A stretch of DNA of 7,632 nucleotides, taken from contig HF993914.1 of the NCBI GenBank assembly GCA_000436915.1, forward strand, positions 1-7,632. The letters are read 5' to 3'. The notes under the pieces were generated by a model that searched no databases, was not told the origin of the DNA, and saw nothing but the letters and a program-made list of their open reading frames with translations. The DNA comes from Prevotella sp. CAG:1092 (lineage in GTDB: Bacteria; Bacteroidota; Bacteroidia; Bacteroidales; Bacteroidaceae). This document shows, one piece after another, positions 1 to 6,007 of the stretch; positions within the stretch are counted from its first letter, which is position 1; the number at the start of each line of letters is the position of its first letter. The translations under genes were made by a program, and so were the position numbers.

Positions 1-28
1 GTTAAATCAAAGTGTTGCGGAATTAAGG
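1..28 (+). repeat. 28-bp repeat upstream of the GH16 gene, copy 1 (partial leader)
   Basis: Bases 1-28 are identical to the reverse complement of 3377-3404, so the same sequence precedes both convergent secreted-protein genes, each time pointing toward its gene. Reading from base 1 it encodes VKSKCCGIK, then E and two stop codons (TAA 31-33, TAG 34-36). The second copy is read in the same frame. The identity stops at base 28. Its left extent is unknown because the window begins here. It may be the tail of a short leader ORF or a dispersed repeat; which of the two is not decided by the sequence. Confidence 0.85.
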
Positions 29-65
29 AATAATAGATATTTCACCAAATATAGTACATATAAAC

Positions 66-929
66 ATGAACATCATCAAAACTACGCTATTCGCATTAGC
101 TACGCTCGCATCAATAGGAGCCTCAGCACAGAAAAGCAATTGGCAACTCGTTTGGCACGAAGAATTTAATGAAGACGGCAAACTAAACGAGAAAATATGG
201 AACTACGAGAATGGTTTTGTTCGCAACCATGAAGACCAATGGTATCAGGCAGATAATGCGTGGTGTGAACGCGGACTGCTGATAATAGAAGGCAGAACGG
301 AGAAGCGCCCTAACCCACTCTTTAACAAAGATGGCAACGATTGGCGTACTTCGCGCGACTCCATAAAGTACACGTCGTCGTGTATAACCACACAGGGTAA
401 ATTCAATTTCCTATACGGTCGACTTGAGGTTAGAGCACGCATACCTGTAACAGGAGGTGCATGGCCTGCTATTTGGACATTAGGCGAAGGCATAGAATGG
501 CCATCGTGTGGCGAGATTGACATCATGGAATATTATCGCATCAACGACAAGCCACATATTCTTGCCAATGCCGCTTGGGGCAACGATATTCACTATAATG
601 CCGTTTGGAATAGCACACGCACACCATTCACCCATTTCTTAGAGAAAGACCCACTATGGGCAAGCAAATTCCATATTTGGCGAATGGATTGGGACAAAGA
701 GGCTATACGCCTGTATCTCGACGACGAACTGCTCAACGAGATAAAGATGAAGGACGTGAAGAATGGTAGTATCGGCAACTACAATAACCCGTTCAACAAA
801 CCTCAATACATACTCCTCAATTTAGCTATGGGTGGCGACAACGGTGGAACCATCGACGATGCCTCGCTACCTATGCGATACGAGATTGACTATGTGAGAT
901 GCTATAAAAAAAGTATGAGTTTACAATAA
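66..929 (+). CDS. Secreted GH16 family beta-glucanase (laminarinase-like)
   Basis: A 287-residue glycoside hydrolase of family 16, whose members cleave beta-1,3 or mixed beta-1,3/1,4 glucans with retention of configuration. Residues 1-22 form a signal peptide (basic start, hydrophobic core, cleavage near GASAQ), so it is exported. It lacks the lipobox cysteine of surface lipoproteins. The catalytic motif GEIDIMEY is at residues 149-156: E150 is the expected nucleophile, D152 the helper and E155 the acid/base. The extra residue in ExDxxE is typical of laminarinase-type members. Aromatic stretches such as GAWPAIWTLG and the final YEIDYVRCY strand fit the jelly-roll fold. The length suits a single-domain enzyme without a binding module. 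The ATG at 66 is the only start that gives a complete signal peptide. It follows the repeated leader by 37 bp and converges on the protease gene. Exact substrate cannot be read from sequence; no SusC/SusD genes are visible. Confidence 0.93.
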   Translation: MNIIKTTLFALATLASIGASAQKSNWQLVWHEEFNEDGKLNEKIWNYENGFVRNHEDQWYQADNAWCERGLLIIEGRTEKRPNPLFNKDGNDWRTSRDSIKYTSSCITTQGKFNFLYGRLEVRARIPVTGGAWPAIWTLGEGIEWPSCGEIDIMEYYRINDKPHILANAAWGNDIHYNAVWNSTRTPFTHFLEKDPLWASKFHIWRMDWDKEAIRLYLDDELLNEIKMKDVKNGSIGNYNNPFNKPQYILLNLAMGGDNGGTIDDASLPMRYEIDYVRCYKKSMSLQ

Positions 930-983
930 CTAAAAAAATAAGTGGTAGTTCGAATGCTTACGAACTACCACTTATTTGTTTAG
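930..983. terminator. Bidirectional intrinsic terminator between convergent genes
   Basis: A perfect 17-bp inverted repeat (936-952 with 961-977) encloses an 8-base loop at 953-960. After one mismatch (935/978) pairing continues for five more base pairs to 930/983. The stem ends in A- and T-rich runs on both sides, giving a T-rich tail on either transcript. It begins directly after the GH16 stop codon and lies 36 bp beyond the protease stop. It should terminate both genes. Confidence 0.9.
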
Positions 984-1019
984 TTATAATATTGCCTTGT
1001 TAAAAGACTATGTATTCTG

Positions 1020-3377
1020 TTACTTCAAAACCACCTTTTTGCCTCCAACAACATACAATCCCTTAGGAAGACCGTCTACAGAGTTGCCACTACGAACGAG
1101 AGTTCCATTTATAGAATAAACACCTGTAGTAGCTGCAGGCTTTGATGCTACTACACCAGCATAGTCGATACCAAGAGTTTCAGCATCAACGAGAGGAAGC
1201 TCTTCGGCTGTAAGGATAAGCCAACGCTGATTAAGTCCTGTACCACCATTAGCGAGGTCTAAGCCTGTGTATCCTGTGGTACCATTAGCATTAGCGGTGA
1301 GTGTAGCAGGGCTCCAATTGTCTGTCTCAGGATGGATAATCCAATATCCGCGCAATTTATTAGCAGTTACATCCACACGTCCCTTCATCAGCTGCATGTC
1401 GTAGCTTGAAGACGCTGTAGTAGACATACGGAAGCCATTAGAGGTGTAGGCAATGCGCTCGCCCGTTGCAACGTTTGTGAACTGATAATACTGATTAGCA
1501 GGATTGAACGAAATATACCATGCCACGCTATCGTTTAGCTGTGCGTCGGCTGCAGTCATCTCAATCCAGCGAAGTCCCTTAGTTGGTAAAGGCTTGAGAT
1601 AGCTTGTGAGGCGGCCACGATCATTAGACTCCGCTTTGATATAGTATTTCACACCATCTTCCACATCCTTTGAATAATAAGGAAGCGCATGATGCTTGTA
1701 GCATGTTTCAAGTCCATCTTCAGCCAAAGCCTGTATAGCAAGACTATTAGCAATATATAGCTCTGGCGAATGATTATCCTCGTGAGCGCCATTGATGCCA
1801 AAAGGCCACATGTGCTGATAGTCGCCATTAAGAGTGCCTGTGGTATTATTGTTCCAGAACTGAACAATCTCTGTTGCACGATCGCCAAGCCATGTGCCAG
1901 AACCATATGTGCCACCATTTTGATTGGTAGAACTGCTACGCAAATTGAACTTTGCCCATTGAGTGCCCGCCCAAGGAATAACACCTACACCATGAAGCAT
2001 TTCATGAAGAAGGGTTCCTGTTGCCTGATACGAAGCATTTGAGCCTACACGAATCCAACCACCATACGAGCAATCGGCTGTTGGCACGCCATCTTGGAAA
2101 CCGACGTTGATATTTACATCCTTCATAGAAGTGAGGTTGTTCCAATATGCCACAGCCTCGATAGTGGCATTCTTGATACGATTATATTGCTCAGTAGTAC
2201 CACCATCACGAACATTATATTTAATCTGTCCCATAGGAATAGTATAGAACATAGTCTGTTCGCCATAGGCAACAGCTCCTGTAGTAGATTCTACGAATGG
2301 TCGCATATAATATTTAGAACCTGGGATAAGATTCTTCTTGTAGTAGATAACGCCATTGCTATTCAAAGTACCATCATTAACGCTGTCGGCAACAGTAGGA
2401 TTAGGAGATTGTGCAAAAGCAAAACCTTGACGAGCTATCTGAGCAGCAGTAGCACCTTTTACAGTCATTCTGCCGAAAGCCATTGTTGCACCACGTGCAT
2501 AACGCTTGTCGGAAGTAACAACAACATCGCGCTGCCATTTATAGCTTTCTGTAGCTTCTGCAACTGTCAAAACCATATCGTTGAGTGCCGAGATAGACGC
2601 ATCTGAGGCATCTACCAAAGCTTGAGCCTCAGCCAACTTAGCTTTCAGCACGTTGGCAGCATCACCCTTATCTTCGCCCAAATCATTGTTGGCAGCTTCG
2701 ATAAGAGAAGTGATCTGCTGCTTCTTTACTGCGATATCAGCATCACCAAGAGGAGTGTCGCGATAAAGCTTTACCCAATCCAAGAAGATAACTGTAGACT
2801 GTGTCTTATTAGATGAATATCCTGCCCAGATGGCACCTTCGGTAGTATTGGCAATGGTAAACGATACTGTATCTGTAGTCCATTCGTTTTCAGGGAAAGT
2901 AAAACGAGAAGTAGATGAAGACCCCTTCTTTGCTCTCCATTTAAGCATAGATGTGACAGAGGTCTGCGAAGAAGTGTTGTAGGATGCAGAAATAAGCTTG
3001 TAAGAACCAGGAGGCAAAACAACATTCTGCAACAAAGTATACTTACCAACCGAGCTTACAGAGAAGGCTGCTAAGCCACCCTTGTCAGCGTCAGCATAAC
3101 CTTTAGCAGGAACAGCAACATCACAGATGGTGACAGGGCTACCATACTCTACTGTTGTTAGAACTCCTTTGTGGACAGCAGCATTAGCATATAGACTCCA
3201 ACCATAAGGTACAGACTCTACCACAGCCTCAACATTACCTGCGCTTTCGGCAGTATAGTCAAGTTTGGCATCGAATGAACTGTTGCGAAGATACCCTTCT
3301 GTGATGTCGTAGGTTTGGGCATTTGCCATGGTTGCAGAACCAACTAAGGCTGCAATGAATAATGATTTTAAGTACAC
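1020..3377 (-). CDS. Large secreted metalloprotease-like multidomain protein (HExxH) with C-terminal sorting-like tail
   Basis: A protein of 785 residues from the GTG at 3377. Residues 1-20 are a typical signal peptide ending ANA before Q21. Then come a beta-rich, carbohydrate-binding-like region (about 22-206), a charged helical FIVAR-like segment (about 212-282), a fibronectin-III-like region (about 283-380) and a protease-like region. That region holds HEMLHGVG, with H458, E459 and H462 as expected zinc ligands and catalytic base. The metzincin third histidine is a proline here, so activity is uncertain. A region with Q/W spacing that may be a ricin-like trefoil follows (about 600-735). 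The end, GVYSING...GLYVVGGKKVVLK, resembles Bacteroidales type IX secretion tails. The frame stays open to a GTG at 3509 (829 residues), but that would put 44 repeat-derived residues before the signal peptide; neither start is ATG. I prefer 3377. Substrate is unknown. Confidence 0.8.
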   Translation of the reverse strand: MYLKSLFIAALVGSATMANAQTYDITEGYLRNSSFDAKLDYTAESAGNVEAVVESVPYGWSLYANAAVHKGVLTTVEYGSPVTICDVAVPAKGYADADKGGLAAFSVSSVGKYTLLQNVVLPPGSYKLISASYNTSSQTSVTSMLKWRAKKGSSSTSRFTFPENEWTTDTVSFTIANTTEGAIWAGYSSNKTQSTVIFLDWVKLYRDTPLGDADIAVKKQQITSLIEAANNDLGEDKGDAANVLKAKLAEAQALVDASDASISALNDMVLTVAEATESYKWQRDVVVTSDKRYARGATMAFGRMTVKGATAAQIARQGFAFAQSPNPTVADSVNDGTLNSNGVIYYKKNLIPGSKYYMRPFVESTTGAVAYGEQTMFYTIPMGQIKYNVRDGGTTEQYNRIKNATIEAVAYWNNLTSMKDVNINVGFQDGVPTADCSYGGWIRVGSNASYQATGTLLHEMLHGVGVIPWAGTQWAKFNLRSSSTNQNGGTYGSGTWLGDRATEIVQFWNNNTTGTLNGDYQHMWPFGINGAHEDNHSPELYIANSLAIQALAEDGLETCYKHHALPYYSKDVEDGVKYYIKAESNDRGRLTSYLKPLPTKGLRWIEMTAADAQLNDSVAWYISFNPANQYYQFTNVATGERIAYTSNGFRMSTTASSSYDMQLMKGRVDVTANKLRGYWIIHPETDNWSPATLTANANGTTGYTGLDLANGGTGLNQRWLILTAEELPLVDAETLGIDYAGVVASKPAATTGVYSINGTLVRSGNSVDGLPKGLYVVGGKKVVLK

Positions 3378-3404
3378 CTTAATTCCGCAACACTTTGATT
3401 TAAC
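3377..3404 (-). repeat. 28-bp repeat upstream of the protease gene, copy 2
   Basis: This is the reverse complement of bases 1-28, with no mismatch. On the minus strand it reads VKSKCCGIK in the same frame as copy 1. Here the frame does not hit a stop and runs straight into the signal peptide. The last repeated base is the G of the GTG start at 3377, so the junction between repeat and gene lies at the start codon. The pair 1-28 and 3377-3404 forms inverted repeats flanking both secreted-protein genes. Confidence 0.9.
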
Positions 3405-3418
3405 TTTATTTATAAGTT

Positions 3419-3443
3419 CCTGAGCAACAAAAAGTTGCTCAGG
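3419..3443. repeat. Perfect 10-bp palindrome with 5-base loop in the leader
   Basis: CCTGAGCAAC (3419-3428) pairs perfectly with GTTGCTCAGG (3434-3443) around the loop AAAAA. On the minus strand it lies 42 bp upstream of the protease GTG. There is no T run after it in either direction, so it does not look like an ordinary terminator. It may act as an RNA structure in the leader or as a protein-binding palindrome. Confidence 0.8.
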
Positions 3444-3509
3444 ATTTTGCCATGTCAGATTTTTCACAAAGCCGAGCAGTTCTGGATTTTGCCATGTCAG
3501 ATCTTTCAC
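3442..3509 (-). repeat. 26-bp direct repeat pair (42-bp period)
   Basis: Bases 3442-3467 and 3484-3509 match at 25 of 26 positions (T at 3461 versus C at 3503). The start-to-start distance is 42 bp, which is 14 codons, so the reading frame of the minus-strand leader is kept and the LTWQNPE peptide is duplicated. Beyond the 26 bp the two 42-bp units are only partly alike. Confidence 0.85.
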
Positions 3510-3563
3510 TTATCTTAGTGTTGCAATTCAAAACAAGCGTAAATCGTAACAAGACATGGCAAA
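3446..3563. promoter_or_regulatory. Inverted repeats that could pair over the transposase start codon
   Basis: TTTGCCATGTC occurs at 3446-3456 and 3488-3498. Its exact reverse complement GACATGGCAAA is at 3553-3563 and contains the ATG of the transposase relic (3556-3558). In a transcript entering from the left, either upstream copy could base-pair with the start codon. Many insertion sequences use such structures to block translation from read-through transcripts. That role is inferred from layout. The IS terminal inverted repeat itself could not be identified, so whether these copies belong to the IS is open. Confidence 0.35.
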
Positions 3564-3840
3564 GGTAGCAATAAAATCTGAGAAACTCACACCTTTTGGA
3601 GGAATTTTTTCAATCATGGAGCAATTTGACTCCATGCTTTCACCTATTATCGACCAGACACTTGGTCAGAGATGCCGCAGTATTATCGGCTATCAATACA
3701 GCGAGATTGTCGGTTGGATTTTATCCGACCGTTTCTCGTCATGATAATGCCCGAGCAAGCTCATCATTGCTCATCTGGCTTAACGAAACCGTTCGCTGAT
3801 GAGCGTGAACTTCTGTGGAGGCTCATGCGTGGAGGATGTA
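3556..3840 (+). pseudogene. IS1380-family transposase, N-terminal relic
   Basis: The ATG at 3556 opens with MAKVAIKSEKLTPFGGIF and continues through GQRCRSIIGYQYSEIV, the start of IS1380-family transposases of Bacteroides and Prevotella. The reading then enters an insert with stops at 3742-3744, 3745-3747 and 3781-3783. In the same frame, RSLMSVNFCGGSCVEDV resumes at 3790-3840, which is the expected continuation. After 3840 family resemblance ends and a stop follows at 3853-3855. Only about 70 of the roughly 400 or more codons usual for this family remain, and the DDE catalytic region is missing. It cannot make a transposase. No right terminal inverted repeat or target duplication was found. 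It points to an old insertion followed by deletion. Confidence 0.8.
3712..3789. mobile_element. Stop-rich ~78-bp insert inside the transposase relic
   Basis: Transposase-like coding is continuous up to V (3709-3711) and resumes with RSLMSV at 3790 in the same frame, so about 78 bp have been gained. The extra segment has three in-frame stops. It is bounded by short inverted ends (CGGTT at 3711-3715, AACCG at 3787-3791). It holds a near-perfect hairpin at 3711-3730 (8-bp arms, one mismatch) and GAGCAA/TTGCTC arms at 3753-3758 and 3767-3772. Size and palindromes suggest a miniature palindromic element. Exact borders could shift by a few bases and no clear target duplication is visible. Confidence 0.45.
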
Positions 3841-3871
3841 GTGTACATCCTATAAATAAAGGCATCTTTTC

Positions 3872-3975
3872 TCGCAAACGTTTGCAGGAGCGAATGCAAA
3901 GCTTTGCGTGGGCGAATGCAAAGCTTTGCGTGGGCAGATGCAAAGCTTTGCGTGGGCGGATGCAAAGCTTTGCGT
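3872..3975. repeat. 22-bp tandem repeat, five units, each with a 12-bp palindromic core
   Basis: Units start at 3872, 3894, 3916, 3938 and 3960, a strict 22-bp period. Units 2-5 carry the perfect palindrome GCAAAGCTTTGC. Unit 1 has the variant GCAAACGTTTGC, itself a perfect palindrome, which suggests paired changes. The spacer reads roughly GTGGGCGA and varies slightly between units. The fifth unit breaks down after the core. Because 22 is not a multiple of three, the open frames across it are an artefact. Roughly two helical turns per unit would place all cores on one face of DNA. Confidence 0.92.
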
Positions 3976-4035
3976 CTGAGATGGGCAAAACTGGCACGGA
4001 AATCGTCAGTCCTATTCTGGATAAGAGAAAAGGGA

Positions 4036-4068
4036 GGAACTAGTCACTATAAGGGTCACTATAGTTCC
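4036..4068 (-). terminator. Possible terminator of the cyd-isomerase operon
   Basis: GGAACTA (4036-4042) pairs with TAGTTCC (4062-4068) around a 19-base loop. On the minus strand the stem is followed by a pyrimidine-rich stretch (TCCCTTTTCTC). It lies about 45 bp beyond the isomerase stop. The loop contains two 9-base direct repeats, GTCACTATA at 4043-4051 and 4055-4063. The stem is short and the loop long, so this is a weak candidate. The rest of 3976-4112 shows nothing I can name. Confidence 0.4.
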
Positions 4069-4112
4069 CCAAGAAATTAACCCTTAACCTTTGAGAGCGT
4101 TGTAGAAGGAAA

Positions 4113-4802
4113 TCACTTCACCACCGTGGCCTTGATAATATGCACATCGTCGATGGGGCGGTCGTAATCGTCGGTGCGCACATAGTTTATATCGCGAACA
4201 ACATTCATTCCTTCTACCACCTCACCAAACACGGTATACTGTCCGTCGAGATGAGGAGCGCCACCATATTTACGATAATAATCGCGAATGTCGTCGGTGA
4301 GTTTCACCTTGCCATCAGTATTAGCATCTAAACTCTCTTGAATGCGGTTAAGTGTAAGTTCGCTATAGTTGGTGCCATATACGATATAGAATTGTGCCGA
4401 CGACGAAGCGCGCTCAGGGTTATCAGCGTCAGCCTCGCGAGCAGCAGCCAAAGCGCCACGCTTATGGAAATATTGTGGATAAACAATCTCTGCAGGAATG
4501 GTATAGTCTGGCTGATGCTGTCCTACGGTATCGCCAGGCTTTGCATGACGAGTGGTAGAGTCGCCCGTCTGAATCATAAAGTCAGCAATGACACGATGAA
4601 ACAGGTTGCCGTCATAGTAGCCTTCCTTCACTAATTTCAAGAAGTTATCCCTATGGCGTGGTGTTTCGTTGTATAACACCACACGAATGTTACCCTTGTT
4701 AGTTTCCAACAACACCTCATGCCTCACGGTGTCTTGCTGAGCAAAAGCAGCTAATGGAAATACCAGAGCTGCAAAGAGAGAAAATAAAAACGATTTCATC
4801 AT
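4113..4802 (-). CDS. Cyclophilin-type peptidyl-prolyl cis-trans isomerase, exported
   Basis: This 229-residue enzyme catalyses cis-trans isomerisation of proline peptide bonds during protein folding. Residues 1-22 form a signal peptide (core LFAALVFPLAAF, cleavage near AFA/QQ) with no lipobox, so it probably acts in the periplasm. The cyclophilin signature FHRVIADFMIQTGD is at 68-81, with R70, F75, M76 and Q78 matching human CypA R55, F60, M61 and Q63. QFYI is at 137-140 and HLDGQYTVFGEV at 184-195. The usual tryptophan at the CypA W121 position is His184, as often happens in bacterial members. About 40 extra charged residues (144-183) lie between the QFYI and HLDG blocks. A longer frame to 4913 overlaps cydB and would bury the signal peptide, so the ATG at 4802 is chosen (a second ATG follows at once). 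It starts 22 bp after cydB and is the operon's last gene. Confidence 0.93.
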   Translation of the reverse strand: MMKSFLFSLFAALVFPLAAFAQQDTVRHEVLLETNKGNIRVVLYNETPRHRDNFLKLVKEGYYDGNLFHRVIADFMIQTGDSTTRHAKPGDTVGQHQPDYTIPAEIVYPQYFHKRGALAAAREADADNPERASSSAQFYIVYGTNYSELTLNRIQESLDANTDGKVKLTDDIRDYYRKYGGAPHLDGQYTVFGEVVEGMNVVRDINYVRTDDYDRPIDDVHIIKATVVK

Positions 4803-4824
4803 TATATCATATATTGTTATTTTC

Positions 4825-5967
4825 TTAATATGCTTCGCCACGCGATATCTCGTCGTGATCGAGTTTCTTCTTGTCGATACATCTCCAAGCATAAACGATA
4901 TATGCAAGGACAAATGGTATGAGCAAAGATACTACAGCCATTGTATGCAACGTGAACTCGCTACTGCAACTATTAGCGATGGTGAGCGAACTCTGAAGAT
5001 TAGCTATAGATGGATAGTAAGCCGTATTGTTCCAGCCTGCGCATAGAAGCAATGACAATACCACCATAACTACACCTATACCAGCAAACCATATGCCAAA
5101 AATATACACCTTATTATATATAGTACGCACGATGCCATATAGAACCAGCACTACTCCAACTACAAGAGTCAAGGCAACATACCACATATCGATAAGATTA
5201 TTGAGATATTTCTGAGGTTCGATAAAGATGTCGCCAGTAGAAGGATTATAAGCAAAGCCATCCTTAAACAAGGTACGAACAAGGAACAACAAGAAGAATA
5301 CTAAGAAGCAGGCAGCCTCGATAATTAGTCGGCGAGATATTCGCAGAGAAAGCACTTCGTCGTTGATATTGTTTTTGGTATACAACAAGCCAAGCACTCT
5401 CGACAAGAAGAACACCGCCAAGCCTAATACCACATTCCAAGGGTCGGCAACAGCATCCAAGCCACCCGAAGCATTTGCCCAATGACTGATGACAGGCTGC
5501 GAGAATACCGTAAGGTTCATCTTGTCGACCACGAAGTTGGCACCATTAAAGAATGTGGCTACAGCCATACCAAGGAGCAACGGACCAACAACGCCATTGA
5601 TGACAAGCATAGTCTGGAAGGTACGAGCACCAAGCAGATTGCCCAATTTATTTTGAAACTCATAGCTCACCGCTTGAGCCACAAACGAGAACAATATTAT
5701 CATCCAAACCCAATAAGCTCCACCAAAGCTTGTGCTATAGAACAAAGGGAAAGAAGCGAAGAAGGCTCCACCAAATGTTACCAATGTGGTGAATGTAAAC
5801 TCCCACTTGCGACCTGTGGAGTTGACAAGCAGACGGCGCTCAGCCTCTGTGCGTCCGAGCGAGAACAACATAGAGTTAGCTCCTTGAACAAACATCAAGA
5901 ATACCAACAATGCTCCAAGTAGCGATACTAAGAACCACCAATAATGTTGCAAAAACGAATATGTCAT
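4825..5967 (-). CDS. cydB: Cytochrome bd quinol oxidase subunit II
   Basis: Subunit II of the cytochrome bd oxidase, a 380-residue integral inner-membrane protein that pairs with CydA and supports the haem-bearing subunit as it reduces oxygen to water with electrons from quinol. Many hydrophobic segments run through the chain (for example 8-29, 57-75, 84-103, 120-140 and the C-terminal SLLIPFVLAYIVYAW), fitting the CydB fold. The start MTYSFLQHYWWFLVSLLGAL and the motifs FVQGANSML, GRKWEFTFTTLVTFGGAFFA and CAGWNNTAYYPS are typical of the Bacteroidetes type. The ATG at 5967 follows an A-rich leader 40 bp after cydA, so the two are probably cotranscribed. The sequence is intact. Assignment rests on family features and position next to cydA. 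Confidence 0.96.
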   Translation of the reverse strand: MTYSFLQHYWWFLVSLLGALLVFLMFVQGANSMLFSLGRTEAERRLLVNSTGRKWEFTFTTLVTFGGAFFASFPLFYSTSFGGAYWVWMIILFSFVAQAVSYEFQNKLGNLLGARTFQTMLVINGVVGPLLLGMAVATFFNGANFVVDKMNLTVFSQPVISHWANASGGLDAVADPWNVVLGLAVFFLSRVLGLLYTKNNINDEVLSLRISRRLIIEAACFLVFFLLFLVRTLFKDGFAYNPSTGDIFIEPQKYLNNLIDMWYVALTLVVGVVLVLYGIVRTIYNKVYIFGIWFAGIGVVMVVLSLLLCAGWNNTAYYPSIANLQSSLTIANSCSSEFTLHTMAVVSLLIPFVLAYIVYAWRCIDKKKLDHDEISRGEAY

Positions 5968-6007
5968 AATCTTCTGTTTTCAATAAGTTAAACCATAAAA
6001 TACCTAC

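Larger units (their letters stand above)
3378..3509 (-). other. In-frame translatable leader upstream of the protease gene
   Basis: From the GTG at 3509 (right after an in-frame TAA at 3510-3512) to 3378 the minus strand encodes 44 residues continuous with the protease frame. The first 28 residues are two copies of a 14-residue unit, (K)DLTWQNPELL and (K)NLTWQNPEQL. They are followed by FVAQELINKV and KSKCCGIK. The last part is shared with the sequence upstream of the GH16 gene. It could be an untranslated leader that merely lacks stops, a leader peptide, or a real N-terminal extension. The typical signal peptide that begins right after it argues that translation of the exported protein starts at 3377. 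I do not recognise a named family. Confidence 0.5.

Noticed and set aside
28..65. Bacteroidetes promoter (TTTG and TAnnTTTG) before the GH16 gene
   Set aside because: No TAnnTTTG box is present in the available bases; the promoter probably lies left of the window.
2094..2606. Plus-strand 170-codon frame within the protease gene
   Set aside because: It is antisense to the secreted protein gene, rich in Ser/Ile from complementary codons, with no signal or domain.
3419..3443. Palindrome as a rho-independent terminator
   Set aside because: The stem is strong, but neither strand has a T run directly after it and it lies inside the leader of a gene rather than at a gene end.
3872..3975. CRISPR array
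   Set aside because: Units are contiguous 22-bp tandem repeats with no unique spacers of 30-40 bp and no cas gene nearby.
3672..4043. Plus-strand open frame of 123 codons, and minus-strand frames at 3764-3997 and 3780-3965
   Set aside because: They run through the 22-bp tandem array, which produces repetitive peptides in every frame because the unit is not a multiple of three. They lack a recognisable domain and overlap the transposase relic.
4803..4913. Longer isomerase start (266 residues) overlapping cydB
   Set aside because: It would place 37 residues before a complete signal peptide and overlap the 3' end of cydB by 89 bp.
5482..5922. Plus-strand 146-codon frame within cydB
   Set aside because: It is antisense to a clearly conserved membrane protein gene, has no domain or start context, and is best explained as a shadow frame.
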